Both the position numbers and the translations under genes were made by a program. The notes under the pieces are model-generated. The model had not been told where the DNA came from and made no database searches. It saw only the letters and a program-made list of their open reading frames with translations. 64,000 nucleotides of DNA from an uncultured Helicobacteraceae bacterium (lineage in GTDB: Bacteria; Campylobacterota; Campylobacteria; Campylobacterales; Helicobacteraceae), in NCBI GenBank assembly GCA_947588965.1, contig CANQAN010000005.1:1-64000 (forward strand), given 5' to 3'. Below, in pieces: positions 45,681-55,681 of this stretch. Within the stretch, counting starts at the first letter, position 1. The number at the start of each line of letters is the position of its first letter.

Positions 45681-46351
45681 TGATGAGCCTTTAAGAGTTC
45701 TAATGCGATTTTTGCACAGATTTGTTGTGCTTCTTTTTTGTTTTTTCCATTAGCCCTTGCGTATTCTTTATTACAAATGCGGACACTCATAAGGAAATTT
45801 TTATTATGATCAGGTCCGTTTGCATCGATCAAAACATACTCGGGTGTTTCGCCAAAACGTGCTTGAGTGATTTCTTGAAGTGAAGTTTTGTAATCATAAA
45901 AGAGATTCTTAATGTCAATGGCGGGAAAAATCTTTTCTAAAAGGCTTTGTACGAGAACCTTGACGGTTTTGAGACCGCTTTCTAGATAAACGGCTCCCAT
46001 AATCGCTTCAAAGGCATTAGAGAGAATGGAATCTTTTTCGCGTCCTTTGTTTTGCTCTTCTGATTTGGAGATGAATAGGTATTTTCCTATCATTAAGGAT
46101 CGTGCAATTTCTGCTAGAGCCTTTTCATTCACCATAGAAGCGCGCATCTTTGAAAGCTCTCCTTCGGGTGAATTTGGGAATTTTTTGTAGAGAAATTCAC
46201 CGATGATTAAATCCAAGACTGCATCGCCTAAAAATTCTAGACGTTCATTGTGTGTGCCTCTTTTTGCACTTTTGTGTGTGAGAGCTTCTTTAAGTAGGGC
46301 TTGATTTGTGAAGTGATAGCCTAAGAGTTGTTGAAATTCTTTGAGATCCAC
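45677..46351 (-). CDS. rnc: Ribonuclease III
   Basis: 224 residues with a GTG start after GGAGAGGCT. The catalytic signature is [13 protein letters not shown], with a second acidic cluster in [16 protein letters not shown] double-strand RNA-binding domain occupies the C-terminus (from about residue 152). Processes rRNA and structured RNA. Confidence 0.96.
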   Translation of the reverse strand: MDLKEFQQLLGYHFTNQALLKEALTHKSAKRGTHNERLEFLGDAVLDLIIGEFLYKKFPNSPEGELSKMRASMVNEKALAEIARSLMIGKYLFISKSEEQNKGREKDSILSNAFEAIMGAVYLESGLKTVKVLVQSLLEKIFPAIDIKNLFYDYKTSLQEITQARFGETPEYVLIDANGPDHNKNFLMSVRICNKEYARANGKNKKEAQQICAKIALELLKAHQ

Positions 46352-46364
46352 AGCCTCTCCTTGC

Positions 46365-46793
46365 TTATAAGTTTGCCTTAAATTTCAAGGCTTCTTCTTT
46401 GGCAATGGCATCGCACATTGTGTTTTGTGGATGTCCGTTATGTCCTTTGATCCATTGTGTTTTAATCTTATGGGGTTGTGAAGCATTGAGGTAACGTTGC
46501 CAGAGATCTGGATTTTTAACGTCTTTGAATTTCTTTTCTATCCAATTTGGAATCCACTTTCCGATTCCATCTAAGACATATTTAGAATCGCAAACGACCA
46601 AAACTTCACAGGGTTCTCTCAATGCTTCTAATCCCATAATTAACGCCATTAACTCCATTTGATTATTAGTTGCATACTCCATTCCACCACGAATGACTTT
46701 TTCGTGCTTTTCATACGAAAGAATCGCGCACCAGCCTCCAAAGCCCGGATTCCCTAGAGATGAACCATCACAAAAGAGAGTAACACATTTCAT
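46365..46793 (-). CDS. rnhA: Ribonuclease HI
   Basis: 142 residues. Catalytic acidic residues lie in [41 protein letters not shown] and the late CDAIAKEEA. Degrades RNA in RNA-DNA hybrids. Its start overlaps the TPR-protein gene upstream by 26 bases. Confidence 0.95.
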   Translation of the reverse strand: MKCVTLFCDGSSLGNPGFGGWCAILSYEKHEKVIRGGMEYATNNQMELMALIMGLEALREPCEVLVVCDSKYVLDGIGKWIPNWIEKKFKDVKNPDLWQRYLNASQPHKIKTQWIKGHNGHPQNTMCDAIAKEEALKFKANL

Positions 46794-47856
46794 CTTGTTT
46801 TTCCTTTAAAAATACAAGTGTTTTGGAGGTGAGAAGCTCACCGCAATGTGGGCATCTGTCAAAACTAAAGGGTGAGATTCCCTTGCAAGATGCGCATTGA
46901 TAGGCAAAACGCAGGTCTCCCTGAAAGCTCTTGTGAGTGCGCAAAAGGCAAATTGTTTCTAATTCAAAAGTCGCCTTTTGTGAAAAGCTAAGTGGTAAAA
47001 TGCCCTTAGCCTCTAGTATGTCTTTGAGGATTTTTGTGTTTAGATTCTCCGTCTCTTGCGCATCTTGTATGTTTTTAAGAAAATTTGGCGGAATCTCTTT
47101 GAGGTTCCAAATTAAATCTTGAATGTCTAGAAAAATGTCCTTTGGGAGTTGATTGAGGGAATCCCAAAAAAGCGTTGGACTGAAGTCTTTTAAGAAATTT
47201 AAAATCAGTCGCGCAAGACGTGGCTCTTTTTGGAGCAATTCAAGCAATCGTTGGGGATTATTTGGTTTCTGGCTTAGAATGAGGATTTTTGCCTGGAGGT
47301 AGAGCTTGTATAAATGCGTACTGCCTTGTACTTCTTCTAGACATTCTAAGGCATTGATGGCATCTTCAAAAGACTTGAGTTCTTCATAGATTTTAATAAG
47401 GGATTTTAGGGCTTGAATGTTGCGTGGATAATGTTGAAGGATTTGCAGATAAACTTCCTTAGCGCGCAGTAAGAATCCCGCCTTGATGTATGTTTGCCCA
47501 AGTGCTTCTAAAATAGGGATTTTATCCGCAGGATTAGGAATGAAATCCAAAAGCGTCGTGTAGAGTCCTATAGCCTTTTCGTAATTGGCACTTGTTTGAT
47601 ACATTTTTGCCACAAATAGAAGTGGGGGGAATGGATTTTGGTTGAGAGCTAAAAACTCTTTGACCTCCTTGTCAAATCCGATATATTCAAAGCTCTCTAG
47701 GAATTTGGCAAGGGAATTGCGCTGTCTTTTGGCTATGATGTAATTCCAATAGTGCGCAAACAAGCTCACAAGCCCGATGCAAAAAATCACAACCACGATT
47801 CCAAAAAGAGGATCGCGATATTCAATTCTCTCCAAAATGCCTCTTAGAAACTCCAA
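46768..47856 (-). CDS. LapB (YciM)-like TPR protein with C-terminal zinc-ribbon
   Basis: 362 residues. A single N-terminal membrane helix (about residues 18-36) is followed by tetratricopeptide repeats (for example YEKAIGLYTTLL, ILEALGQTYIKAG, PRNIQALKSLIKIYEEL) and a terminal rubredoxin-like knuckle with YQCASCKG and DRCPHCGE. This is the architecture of E. coli LapB, which controls LpxC turnover and LPS supply. Overlap with rnhA shows cotranscription. Equivalence to LapB is inferred from architecture. Confidence 0.7.
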   Translation of the reverse strand: MEFLRGILERIEYRDPLFGIVVVIFCIGLVSLFAHYWNYIIAKRQRNSLAKFLESFEYIGFDKEVKEFLALNQNPFPPLLFVAKMYQTSANYEKAIGLYTTLLDFIPNPADKIPILEALGQTYIKAGFLLRAKEVYLQILQHYPRNIQALKSLIKIYEELKSFEDAINALECLEEVQGSTHLYKLYLQAKILILSQKPNNPQRLLELLQKEPRLARLILNFLKDFSPTLFWDSLNQLPKDIFLDIQDLIWNLKEIPPNFLKNIQDAQETENLNTKILKDILEAKGILPLSFSQKATFELETICLLRTHKSFQGDLRFAYQCASCKGISPFSFDRCPHCGELLTSKTLVFLKEKQDEMCYSLL

Positions 47857-47962
47857 TTTGTCCCTTGTGTGAAAAATATCCCAATTATAACAAAATTTAT
47901 AGGTAAAATCTTGTAAAATAACAAACTCTTTATTTGGAAATGTTTTAAAAACTAAGGTTTAG

Positions 47963-49666
47963 ATGATGAGTTTAATTTGTCAAGAAAGCATTGATGCGCT
48001 TAAAAATCAGCTTGATATTCTAGAAGTGGTGAGCCATTACATTGAAGTTAAAAAATCAGGAAGTAGCTATAAGGCTTGCTGTCCATTTCATCAGGAAAAA
48101 ACGCCAAGTTTTGTCATTAATGCACAAAAAGGCTTTTATCATTGCTTTGGTTGTGGTGTGAGTGGTGATGCCATTGAATTTGTCAAGGAATACGAAAAGG
48201 TCGGCTATGCAGAAGCGATAGAAAGATTAGCACAGTTTTATAACTTTCACTTAGAATACACAAACAAAGCACAAAATAATAACAATAGTTATAAGATTTT
48301 GGATTCTATGAAAGACTATTATCAAGAGATGCTTAATGAAGAGGTGGAATCCTACATCAAGGAACGTGGAATCTCACAAGAAATGAAACATCGTTTTGAG
48401 TTGGGCTATGCGCCAAGCAATCATGCAATTATGAAATACATGCAGCTCCAATCTTTTAATTTAGAAGATGCTTTGAATCTTGGAATCTTAGGTGTGGATT
48501 TAGAAAATGGTGTCAAACATTATTATGCGCGATTGACGCAACGTTTGATTTTTCCGATTCGTTCTCCACAAAACAAACTCATAGGTTTCGGGGGACGCAC
48601 ACTTGCAAACCATCAGGCAAAGTATATCAACTCCCCGCAGACAAAGTTGTTTAATAAATCTAAGGTTTTATATGGCTATCCACAGGCGAAAGATTCTATT
48701 ATGCGTCTCAAGCAAATCATCATCACAGAGGGCTATTTAGATGTCATAATGCTTCATCAGGCGGGCTTTACAAATGCTGTAGCGACACTAGGGACAGCCT
48801 TAACGCGCGATCATTTGCCACTCCTTTCTAGGGAAGATCCAATGATTATTTTGTCTTTTGATGGGGATAATGCAGGAATGAATGCAGCTTTTAAGGCTTC
48901 TAAACTCCTAAGTCTTGAAAATAAGCAGGGGGGTGTTGTGCTTTTTGATGGCGGATTGGATCCTGCAGATATGGTGAAAAAAGGAGCGCTTGAAGAGTTA
49001 AGAGCTCTTTTTAACGCACCTATTAATTTTGTTGATTATGTTTTAGAGACGCTTTTAAAAAAATACGATCTCAAAAATGCTGTCCAAAAGGACAATGCCC
49101 TCAAAGAATCTCTAGAATATCTGCATCAACTCTCACCCGTTATTCAAGAAGAATACCGCACTTGGCTCTCTCAAAGACTCACTTTACCTGCTCACTTGAT
49201 ACGTCTGAATGTCGCTAAGACAAGTCAATATAAAACTCACAAAAAAGAGCTTCAATCAGAATTTGCACTGATACAAGATAAATTCTATGGATTAGCGGAG
49301 AAAATTATCATTAAAAGCGTCCTAGAAGATCCGAGCCTTTTGGACTTTGTTTCGGATTTTTTAGAACCACAGATGTTTCATGCCCAGCGTCAAGCCTTTG
49401 AAAAGTTATTGCAAAACAAACAAGAAGATTCCAGTCTGATCGGTATTTTGCTAGATGATAAAATTAAAGCTCAAGATAAGGAGCATTTAAAGCAACAAAT
49501 GATTATGATTTTGTATCAATACTATAATCATAAACGCGGAAAGCTTATTACAAATAAGTCCCTTTCGATGAGGGAAAAGACTTTTTTGCTGCGCAAATAC
49601 CAAAAATATTTAGAAGATTTAAAGAAAGGAGATTTAAGAATCGATGAAAGCATTAGCACTCTATAG
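47963..49666 (+). CDS. dnaG: DNA primase
   Basis: 567 residues. The CHC2 zinc-binding domain is in ACCPFHQEKTPSF and GFYHCFGCGVSGD. The TOPRIM core shows ITEGYLDVIMLHQAG and LSFDGDNAGMNAA. Makes RNA primers at the replication fork. Two consecutive ATGs (47963 and 47966) could start it. Overlaps the next gene by 23 bases. Confidence 0.97.
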   Translation: MMSLICQESIDALKNQLDILEVVSHYIEVKKSGSSYKACCPFHQEKTPSFVINAQKGFYHCFGCGVSGDAIEFVKEYEKVGYAEAIERLAQFYNFHLEYTNKAQNNNNSYKILDSMKDYYQEMLNEEVESYIKERGISQEMKHRFELGYAPSNHAIMKYMQLQSFNLEDALNLGILGVDLENGVKHYYARLTQRLIFPIRSPQNKLIGFGGRTLANHQAKYINSPQTKLFNKSKVLYGYPQAKDSIMRLKQIIITEGYLDVIMLHQAGFTNAVATLGTALTRDHLPLLSREDPMIILSFDGDNAGMNAAFKASKLLSLENKQGGVVLFDGGLDPADMVKKGALEELRALFNAPINFVDYVLETLLKKYDLKNAVQKDNALKESLEYLHQLSPVIQEEYRTWLSQRLTLPAHLIRLNVAKTSQYKTHKKELQSEFALIQDKFYGLAEKIIIKSVLEDPSLLDFVSDFLEPQMFHAQRQAFEKLLQNKQEDSSLIGILLDDKIKAQDKEHLKQQMIMILYQYYNHKRGKLITNKSLSMREKTFLLRKYQKYLEDLKKGDLRIDESISTL

Positions 49667-50624
49667 CGGTGGATTGGATAGTTTATTATCAATTAAGATT
49701 GTGAAAGATTTAGGGATTGATGTTTTGGCGCTACACTTTAATATTGGCTTTGGTGCCAAGCATGATAGGAGTGAGATTTTGCGCAAGAGATTGGCGCAAA
49801 TTGGCGTGGAATTAGAAGTTGTGGATATTCGGAAGCAATTTTTTAGTGAAATTTTGTTTGATCCAAAATATGGCTATGGGAAATACTTCAATCCCTGCAT
49901 TGATTGCCATGCCAATATGTTTGCCCATGCGCTCTCTATGCTAGAATCCAAAGGAGCGAGTTTTGTCATTAGTGGGGAGGTGTTAGGACAGCGACCAAAG
50001 AGTCAGCGCGCAGAGGCTTTAAAGCTTGTTGAGAAGCTTTGTCATGCAGAGGGACTTATCGTGCGACCTATGTCCGCTAAACTTCTTCCTATGACCATCC
50101 CTGAGCAAAAGGGTTGGATCGATCGAGAAAAATTGCTTGACATTCACGGAAGAGGTCGCGAGAGACAATTGAAAATGGTTGAGGAATATGGAATCCTTGA
50201 TTATGAAAGGCCGGGTGGGGGGTGCTTACTCACAGATTCCTCTATAGCTAATAAGCTCAAAGACATTCAATCGCACCGGGAAGTTTGCTATGAGGATATG
50301 GAGCTTGTCAAGTTTGGACGCTATATGATTCTGCCCGATGGGGCGCGTTGCGTGATTGCCAGAAATGCAGAAGAAAATGAACGTTTGAATTTCGCACATC
50401 CTAAGATGAGTAAAATTGTGTTGCTGGATTGCGTTGGTCCCTTAGGTTTGATAGAAAAGGATGCAACTCAAGCAGACAAACAGCTTGCTGTGGAATTGAC
50501 ACTCTTATATGGCAAATCAGAATCAGGGAAAAGCTATAGAGTACGCTTTGAGGAAGAGGAGATTCACGCTGTTGCCTTTCAGAGCAAAGAAAAGGCAAAG
50601 AAGTTTTTGATTCAAGAGCATTGA
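49644..50624 (+). CDS. PP-loop ATPase, MnmA/ThiI-related
   Basis: 326 residues. The PP-loop is ALYSGGLDSLLSI (residues 4-16). Then PCIDCHANMFAHA supplies a Cys pair of the tRNA-thiolation kind, followed by SGEVLGQRPKSQ and PGGGCLLTD. These features match the family of MnmA/ThiI-like ATPases that activate RNA or small substrates by adenylation, distinct from MnmA itself. Substrate unknown. Coupled to dnaG by overlap. Confidence 0.8.
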   Translation: MKALALYSGGLDSLLSIKIVKDLGIDVLALHFNIGFGAKHDRSEILRKRLAQIGVELEVVDIRKQFFSEILFDPKYGYGKYFNPCIDCHANMFAHALSMLESKGASFVISGEVLGQRPKSQRAEALKLVEKLCHAEGLIVRPMSAKLLPMTIPEQKGWIDREKLLDIHGRGRERQLKMVEEYGILDYERPGGGCLLTDSSIANKLKDIQSHREVCYEDMELVKFGRYMILPDGARCVIARNAEENERLNFAHPKMSKIVLLDCVGPLGLIEKDATQADKQLAVELTLLYGKSESGKSYRVRFEEEEIHAVAFQSKEKAKKFLIQEH

Positions 50625-50649
50625 TTTTAAATATCTAAGGAAAGACAAA

Positions 50650-51255
50650 ATGAAACAAGAGTTTTTAGAAATCATACAGAATCGCTATTCTTGTCGGAAT
50701 TTCACGCAAGAAAAAGTTTCTGAAGCGGATTTGGATTTCATTTTAGAGGCGGGGAGACTTTCCCCAAGCTCTCTTGGATTAGAGCCTTGGAGATTCTATG
50801 TTGTGCAAGATTCTCTTAAAAAGCAAGAAATTGCACAAATTGCAAATCAACAAAGTCATGTCGCAAAATGTGGTGTGATTATCATCATCACAGCAAGGCT
50901 TGATTTTAACGAATATTTTATTAAAAAACTAAAAGAAAGGAATCTCACAGAAGAGGAATTGCAAAAGCGCATAAAGCTCTACCAACCCTTTGTTGAAGAT
51001 ATGAATTTGGAGCAAAAATTACATTATGCACGTGAGCAAACATATTTGGCTCTTGCAAATATGTCCAATGCGGCTGTGGCTTGTGGGCTTTCTTCGTGTA
51101 TTATTGGCGGGTTTGACGGGGACAAAATGGATTCCTATTTGAATCTTGGCACAAAAGAAAAAACTTCTGTGTTGCTTGTCGTGGGAAAGACACAAAATGA
51201 TGAAATTCCTCCTAAAATAAGGAGTCCAAAAGAAGAAGTTGTGCGCTTTATTTAA
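50650..51255 (+). CDS. Nitroreductase-family NAD(P)H-dependent FMN oxidoreductase
   Basis: 201 residues. The N-terminal RYSCRNFTQEKV and the FMN-binding LSPSSLGLEPWRFYVV, with late SCIIGGFDGDKM, define the family to which RdxA and FrxA belong. It likely reduces quinones or nitro compounds using FMN; it cannot be assigned to RdxA or FrxA from sequence alone. A ribosome-binding site (AAGGAAAG) precedes the ATG. Confidence 0.88.
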   Translation: MKQEFLEIIQNRYSCRNFTQEKVSEADLDFILEAGRLSPSSLGLEPWRFYVVQDSLKKQEIAQIANQQSHVAKCGVIIIITARLDFNEYFIKKLKERNLTEEELQKRIKLYQPFVEDMNLEQKLHYAREQTYLALANMSNAAVACGLSSCIIGGFDGDKMDSYLNLGTKEKTSVLLVVGKTQNDEIPPKIRSPKEEVVRFI

Positions 51256-51351
51256 ACTTTGATTGAATCCTTAATTTAAATAAAGTTTTTAGCGACAGTT
51301 TAAGGATTTTTGGATAGAATCGGAATCCTTTAAAACAAAGCAGGAGTGGTT

Positions 51352-52482
51352 ATGTTTGGAAATGCAAAGAATGAGCAAGAATTAAGAATACAAAATAGGG
51401 CTTTACAAGCAAAGATTGAACAATTAGAAAAGGCATTACAAAGGCAGAGCCACGAAAATGAAGAAAAAACAACAATGCTTGAAAAACTCAAAGGAGACAA
51501 TCAAGGAAAATCTGCCATTGCCGATAAAATCTTTCAGTCTGTTATGGGAACTTGTTCTAAAAATCTTAAGATATTACAAGATAATTTTGCTTCTTCTGTG
51601 GAAATGCTTGGACATGCCAAAAGTGCCTCTATGCACAATGCGGAAAAAACAAGAAAACTAGAAGGGGCTATCATAGATAATGTCTCTCAAGTCGCAGAGC
51701 GTCTGAATGAATTTCAGGCAATGATTACGCAAGTTTGTGCAGATTTGGATTCCATTGCAAATGTGGTTGTCCTCATTACAGGAGTAAGCGATCAGACAAA
51801 TTTGCTCGCACTCAATGCTGCTATAGAAGCAGCACGTGCAGGAGAATATGGGAGGGGGTTTGCTGTTGTCGCCGATGAAGTGAGGAAACTTGCCGAACGT
51901 GCGCAAAAAGCCACAAAAGAGATAGAGATGAACATTCAAGTTCTGCGACAAAATTTTTCAGAAGTACAGACAACCACAGATGAGATTGTGGATAACATGA
52001 ATCAAGTCAGCGATGAGGCGATGAAGCTCAAGCAACTAGAGGTTTCTTCTATGCGTATAAGAGAGGATTCTGCAAATGTGCTTGACACGACATTTGTGGG
52101 GCTTTGTAAATTAGATCACCTCTTGTTTAAAATAAATGGATATAAGGCAATCCTTGATGAAAATAAAGAAATTGAGCTTGTCTCACACCATGATTGTCGA
52201 TTGGGCAAATGGTATGAGCAAGGAGAGGGAAGGCAGGATTTTATGGAATTACCAGATTATGCGAGTTTAGAGGCTCCACATGCGGGAGTGCATAATTCTT
52301 TCAAAGAAGTCTTAGGAATCTTAAAAACAAAAGGTGTGGAGGGAAATTCAGAGGAAATTTTGGAATTCTTAAGACAGGGTGAGGAATCATCCGATAAGGT
52401 TATTGAGATATTGGACAAACTTTTGAGTGAAAAGATTGCAGAGCGCAACGCACGACATAGCGACGATAAAACGACACAATGA
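51352..52482 (+). CDS. Soluble methyl-accepting chemotaxis protein with C-terminal CZB domain (TlpD-like)
   Basis: 376 residues from the ATG at 51352 (AGGAG five bases upstream; a GTG at 51346 is in frame). There is no membrane segment. The N-terminus is a coiled coil; the signalling hairpin tip is [20 protein letters not shown] then [17 protein letters not shown]. The C-terminal chemoreceptor zinc-binding domain has [17 protein letters not shown] and HAGVHN, giving the three-His/Cys zinc site. TlpD of H. pylori has this layout and responds to oxidants. There is no PAS or other N-terminal sensor, so the CZB domain is the likely input. Confidence 0.88.
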   Translation: MFGNAKNEQELRIQNRALQAKIEQLEKALQRQSHENEEKTTMLEKLKGDNQGKSAIADKIFQSVMGTCSKNLKILQDNFASSVEMLGHAKSASMHNAEKTRKLEGAIIDNVSQVAERLNEFQAMITQVCADLDSIANVVVLITGVSDQTNLLALNAAIEAARAGEYGRGFAVVADEVRKLAERAQKATKEIEMNIQVLRQNFSEVQTTTDEIVDNMNQVSDEAMKLKQLEVSSMRIREDSANVLDTTFVGLCKLDHLLFKINGYKAILDENKEIELVSHHDCRLGKWYEQGEGRQDFMELPDYASLEAPHAGVHNSFKEVLGILKTKGVEGNSEEILEFLRQGEESSDKVIEILDKLLSEKIAERNARHSDDKTTQ

Positions 52483-52574
52483 AATTCTAAAAATGAAGAG
52501 CTTCAAATTTTAATAAAAATAGGATAAAATAACGGAATAGAAAGAATCTCATGAGAGGCTAGAAGGAGGGGAAA

Positions 52575-53318
52575 ATGCAGATAAATTCTCGTTTAATGTC
52601 TGTTTTGCAAGACAGTTATTTGAAGTTTGCGCCATCTGATTCTACCCGTCAAACTTCCTCTCTGTCCTATTCTACACAAAAGAGCGATTCTAAGGAATCC
52701 GAAAATTCTATGGAAACTGAAGAGTCAAAAAAGTCAAAAACAGATTTTAGCGCAGAAAGCACAGAAAAGCCAAATGGAGAAGAGCTTACTTCAGAAGACA
52801 AACAGTATGTACGTGAGTTGGCTTCCATTGACGCCAATGTACGCGCCCATGAAGCTGCGCATATCGCTGCGGGTTCTGGTGTCGTCACGGGGGGAGCGAG
52901 CTTCACTTACACGCGCGGACCTGATGGTAAAATGTATGCTGTAGGTGGTGAGGTTCCTATCAGTTTAAAAAAGGGAAGAACGCCAGAAGAGACAATCCAA
53001 AATGCGCGTCAAGTCGTCGCTGCCGCAATGGCTCCTTCAGATCCAAGTCCGCAGGATTATAAAGTCGCGGCAAGTGCAACACAAATGGAAGTGCAAGCAA
53101 GGAGTGAGCAAGCCAAAGAGGAAGTGCAAAAGAGAGAGGAATTCCTCAAAGAACAAGAATCCTCTAAGCAGGAACAAGCGGAAGCTGGGCAAACACAAGT
53201 CACCAAGACAGAAAACACCAGAGATTCTGTGGATTTAAAATTTGGTACTCGTTTGGCACAGAGCTATCAATCTTATGCGCAAACTCCTCAAGCACCAAGA
53301 CTTGAAATCGTAGCATAG
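52575..53318 (+). CDS. Putative metalloprotease of the SprA/CJM1_0395 family
   Basis: 247 residues. Low-complexity Ser/Lys/Glu-rich arms flank a conserved core (about residues 75-175) with the zinc motif HEAAH in NVRAHEAAHIAAG, then GGASFTYTRGPDGKMYAVGGEV and AMAPSDPSPQD. This is the SprA-related family found in Campylobacter. Proteolysis is inferred from HExxH. A TAAAAT element near 52525 may be its promoter. Confidence 0.8.
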   Translation: MQINSRLMSVLQDSYLKFAPSDSTRQTSSLSYSTQKSDSKESENSMETEESKKSKTDFSAESTEKPNGEELTSEDKQYVRELASIDANVRAHEAAHIAAGSGVVTGGASFTYTRGPDGKMYAVGGEVPISLKKGRTPEETIQNARQVVAAAMAPSDPSPQDYKVAASATQMEVQARSEQAKEEVQKREEFLKEQESSKQEQAEAGQTQVTKTENTRDSVDLKFGTRLAQSYQSYAQTPQAPRLEIVA

Positions 53319-53333
53319 ACTTTAAGCAGATCC

Positions 53334-54236
53334 ATGCGCATTATTTTTATGGGGACGCCCGATTATGCGGCGGTGATTTTAGAATCTCTTTTAAAAAATC
53401 ATAAGGTTTGTGCGCTTGTGTGTGGAGAGGATAAGAGAGCAGGTCGCGATATGCATTTGAAAGTTCCCGCGACAAAGGCATTGCTTCAAAAGCACTCTCC
53501 AGAGATTTCTATTTTGCAACCAAAGATGCTTGATGAGAATTTTATTAAAACAATCAAATCGTTTGCTTGTGATATGATAATTGTCGCTGCTTTTGGAAAG
53601 ATTTTACCAAAGGCTGTCTTAGAGATTGCCCCATGTGTGAATCTCCATGCTTCTATTCTTCCGAGATTCCGCGGGGCTAGTCCGATTCAACAGAGCATTT
53701 TAGAAAATGAATGTTTTTTTGGCGTTACATTAATGCAAATGCAAGAGGGATTGGATTGCGGTGATATTTTGGGATTCAAGGTGATTAGAAATAGTAAGCA
53801 GGGGGCAATAGAGCTTTTTGATATTTTGGCAAAATGTGCAGCAGAATTGACATTGGAGTACATTCAAAGATATGAGGAAATTAATCCCTTAAAACAAATC
53901 AACGCCGATGCAAGTTATTGTAAGAAAATCAAAAAAGAATCGGGCTGTGTTTGCTTTGATAACGCAAGAGCGTTAGAGAGCAAATCCTTAGCCTATGATG
54001 GATGGCCGGGAATTTTTCTTTCTAGTGGCTTGAAGCTTAAAGGAGTACGTGCAAAAGAATATCTCTGTAAATACAGGAGTGGAGAGATTTTAGAAATCAA
54101 AGAGGATTCCATTAGAGTGGGTTGCAAGAGGGGGAGTGTTTGGATTGATTGTCTGCAAGCCCCTTCAAAAAAGCTCATCAGTGCTTACCAATATTTGCAG
54201 GGAAAACATTTGAAAGTTGGTTCTATTTTAGAATGA
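53334..54236 (+). CDS. fmt: Methionyl-tRNA formyltransferase
   Basis: 300 residues. MRIIFMGTPDYAAVIL at the N-terminus, AAFGKILPKAVL, and the folate/catalytic motif NLHASILPRFRGASPIQQ. Formylates the initiator tRNA, which is itself encoded at 2.8 kb. First gene of a long plus-strand run conserved in Helicobacter (fmt-birA-parA-parB-atp). Confidence 0.96.
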   Translation: MRIIFMGTPDYAAVILESLLKNHKVCALVCGEDKRAGRDMHLKVPATKALLQKHSPEISILQPKMLDENFIKTIKSFACDMIIVAAFGKILPKAVLEIAPCVNLHASILPRFRGASPIQQSILENECFFGVTLMQMQEGLDCGDILGFKVIRNSKQGAIELFDILAKCAAELTLEYIQRYEEINPLKQINADASYCKKIKKESGCVCFDNARALESKSLAYDGWPGIFLSSGLKLKGVRAKEYLCKYRSGEILEIKEDSIRVGCKRGSVWIDCLQAPSKKLISAYQYLQGKHLKVGSILE

Positions 54237-54880
54237 TGCAAGTCATTAAGTTTGATTGTATAGAATCCACGCATTTGTATCTCGCGGAAGCTTTGCGCAA
54301 TGAGACATTAAGGGCGCCCGTTATGGTTGTCGCAGAGAGACAAAGCGGTGGAATCGGAAGTCGCGGAAATTCTTGGGAAAATGTGAGCAGTGGGCTGTAT
54401 TTTTCCTTTGCATTGCCGCTAGAGATGTTGCCCGAAGATTTGCCCTTAGAATCTCTTTCTATCTACATGGGTTATCTCATAAAAGAAGTTTTAAAACAAC
54501 ATAAATCTCATGTTTGGTTAAAGTGGCCAAACGATTTGTACGTGGGGCAAAAAAAAATAGGTGGAATCATAAGTACAAAATTAACATCTTGTATTCTCGT
54601 TGGAATTGGGATTAATTTAAAAGTCAGAGATTCAAAGTTCGGCTCACTCGATGTTGAGATTCCTAAAGACACCATCCTTAGCGACTTCATGGCACTTCTA
54701 AAAAAAGCCAAAAAAAATTTTACTTGGAAGCTAATTTTTAGTAAATATGCGTTAGAATTTGGAAATAATTTTGGATGCGACTTTCACTATGGGGGTAGAA
54801 TCATCACATTACGTGATGCGAAGTTGTGCGAAGATGGGGCGATTTTGCTCAATGGTGAAAAAATTTATAGTTTAAGATAG
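54233..54880 (+). CDS. birA: Biotin-[acetyl-CoA carboxylase] ligase
   Basis: 215 residues from the ATG at 54233, which overlaps the fmt stop (ATGATG); the open frame extends further into fmt but without support. Catalytic motifs: ERQSGGIGSRGNSWEN, SGLYFSFAL and KWPNDLYVGQKKIGGI. It lacks the N-terminal DNA-binding domain of E. coli BirA, so it is a ligase only. Confidence 0.92.
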   Translation: MMQVIKFDCIESTHLYLAEALRNETLRAPVMVVAERQSGGIGSRGNSWENVSSGLYFSFALPLEMLPEDLPLESLSIYMGYLIKEVLKQHKSHVWLKWPNDLYVGQKKIGGIISTKLTSCILVGIGINLKVRDSKFGSLDVEIPKDTILSDFMALLKKAKKNFTWKLIFSKYALEFGNNFGCDFHYGGRIITLRDAKLCEDGAILLNGEKIYSLR

Positions 54881-54892
54881 TGGAGTTATACA

Positions 54893-55681
54893 ATGTGTGA
54901 AGTGATCTGTATCGCAAATCAAAAGGGTGGCGTAGGAAAGACAACAACAGCTGTAAATCTCGCTGCAAGTCTTGCAGTAGAGGAGAAAAAGGTCTTATTG
55001 ATTGATTCAGATCCGCAAGCAAACGCAACAACAAGCTTGGGATTCCATAGAAACAGCATAGAATTTAACATTTATCATGTCCTCATAGGGACGAAAAAGT
55101 TACAACAAATCATTCAAAAAACCTCTATCCCCACTCTACATTTGGCACCATCAAATATCGGATTAGTCGGCATTGAAAAGGAATTTTATAGCCACAAACG
55201 TAGCGGTCGTGAATTGATTTTAAAAAGAAAGATTGAAGAAGTGTTGGATTTATATGATTATATCATTATTGATTCCCCACCCGCACTTGGACCTTTGACG
55301 ATCAATGCCCTTTCGGCTTCGCACTCCGTCATCATTCCGATTCAATGTGAATTTTTCGCTCTAGAGGGTTTGGCGCAATTGTTAAATACCATTAAATTAC
55401 TGCGCAAAGAAGTGAATCCCGATTTGGAGATTAGAGGACTATTGCCGACAATGTATAGTTCTCAAAACAATCTTTCACGACAGGTTTATGCAGATTTGGT
55501 TCAGCATTTTGAAGGACAGCTCATTAAAGAATTTTCTTCAAATACAGCCATTGCGATTCCGCGCAATATCAAGTTAGCAGAATCCCCGAGCTTTGGTAAG
55601 CCCGTTATTTTATACGATGTGCGCTCTCAAGGAAATGTGGCCTATCAGAATCTTGCTCGTGCGATACTAAAGAGAGCTTAA
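54893..55681 (+). CDS. parA: Chromosome partitioning ATPase ParA/Soj
   Basis: 262 residues with the deviant Walker A motif [34 protein letters not shown] and [13 protein letters not shown]. Acts with ParB in chromosome segregation. The stop and the parB start overlap (TAATG). Confidence 0.96.
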   Translation: MCEVICIANQKGGVGKTTTAVNLAASLAVEEKKVLLIDSDPQANATTSLGFHRNSIEFNIYHVLIGTKKLQQIIQKTSIPTLHLAPSNIGLVGIEKEFYSHKRSGRELILKRKIEEVLDLYDYIIIDSPPALGPLTINALSASHSVIIPIQCEFFALEGLAQLLNTIKLLRKEVNPDLEIRGLLPTMYSSQNNLSRQVYADLVQHFEGQLIKEFSSNTAIAIPRNIKLAESPSFGKPVILYDVRSQGNVAYQNLARAILKRA

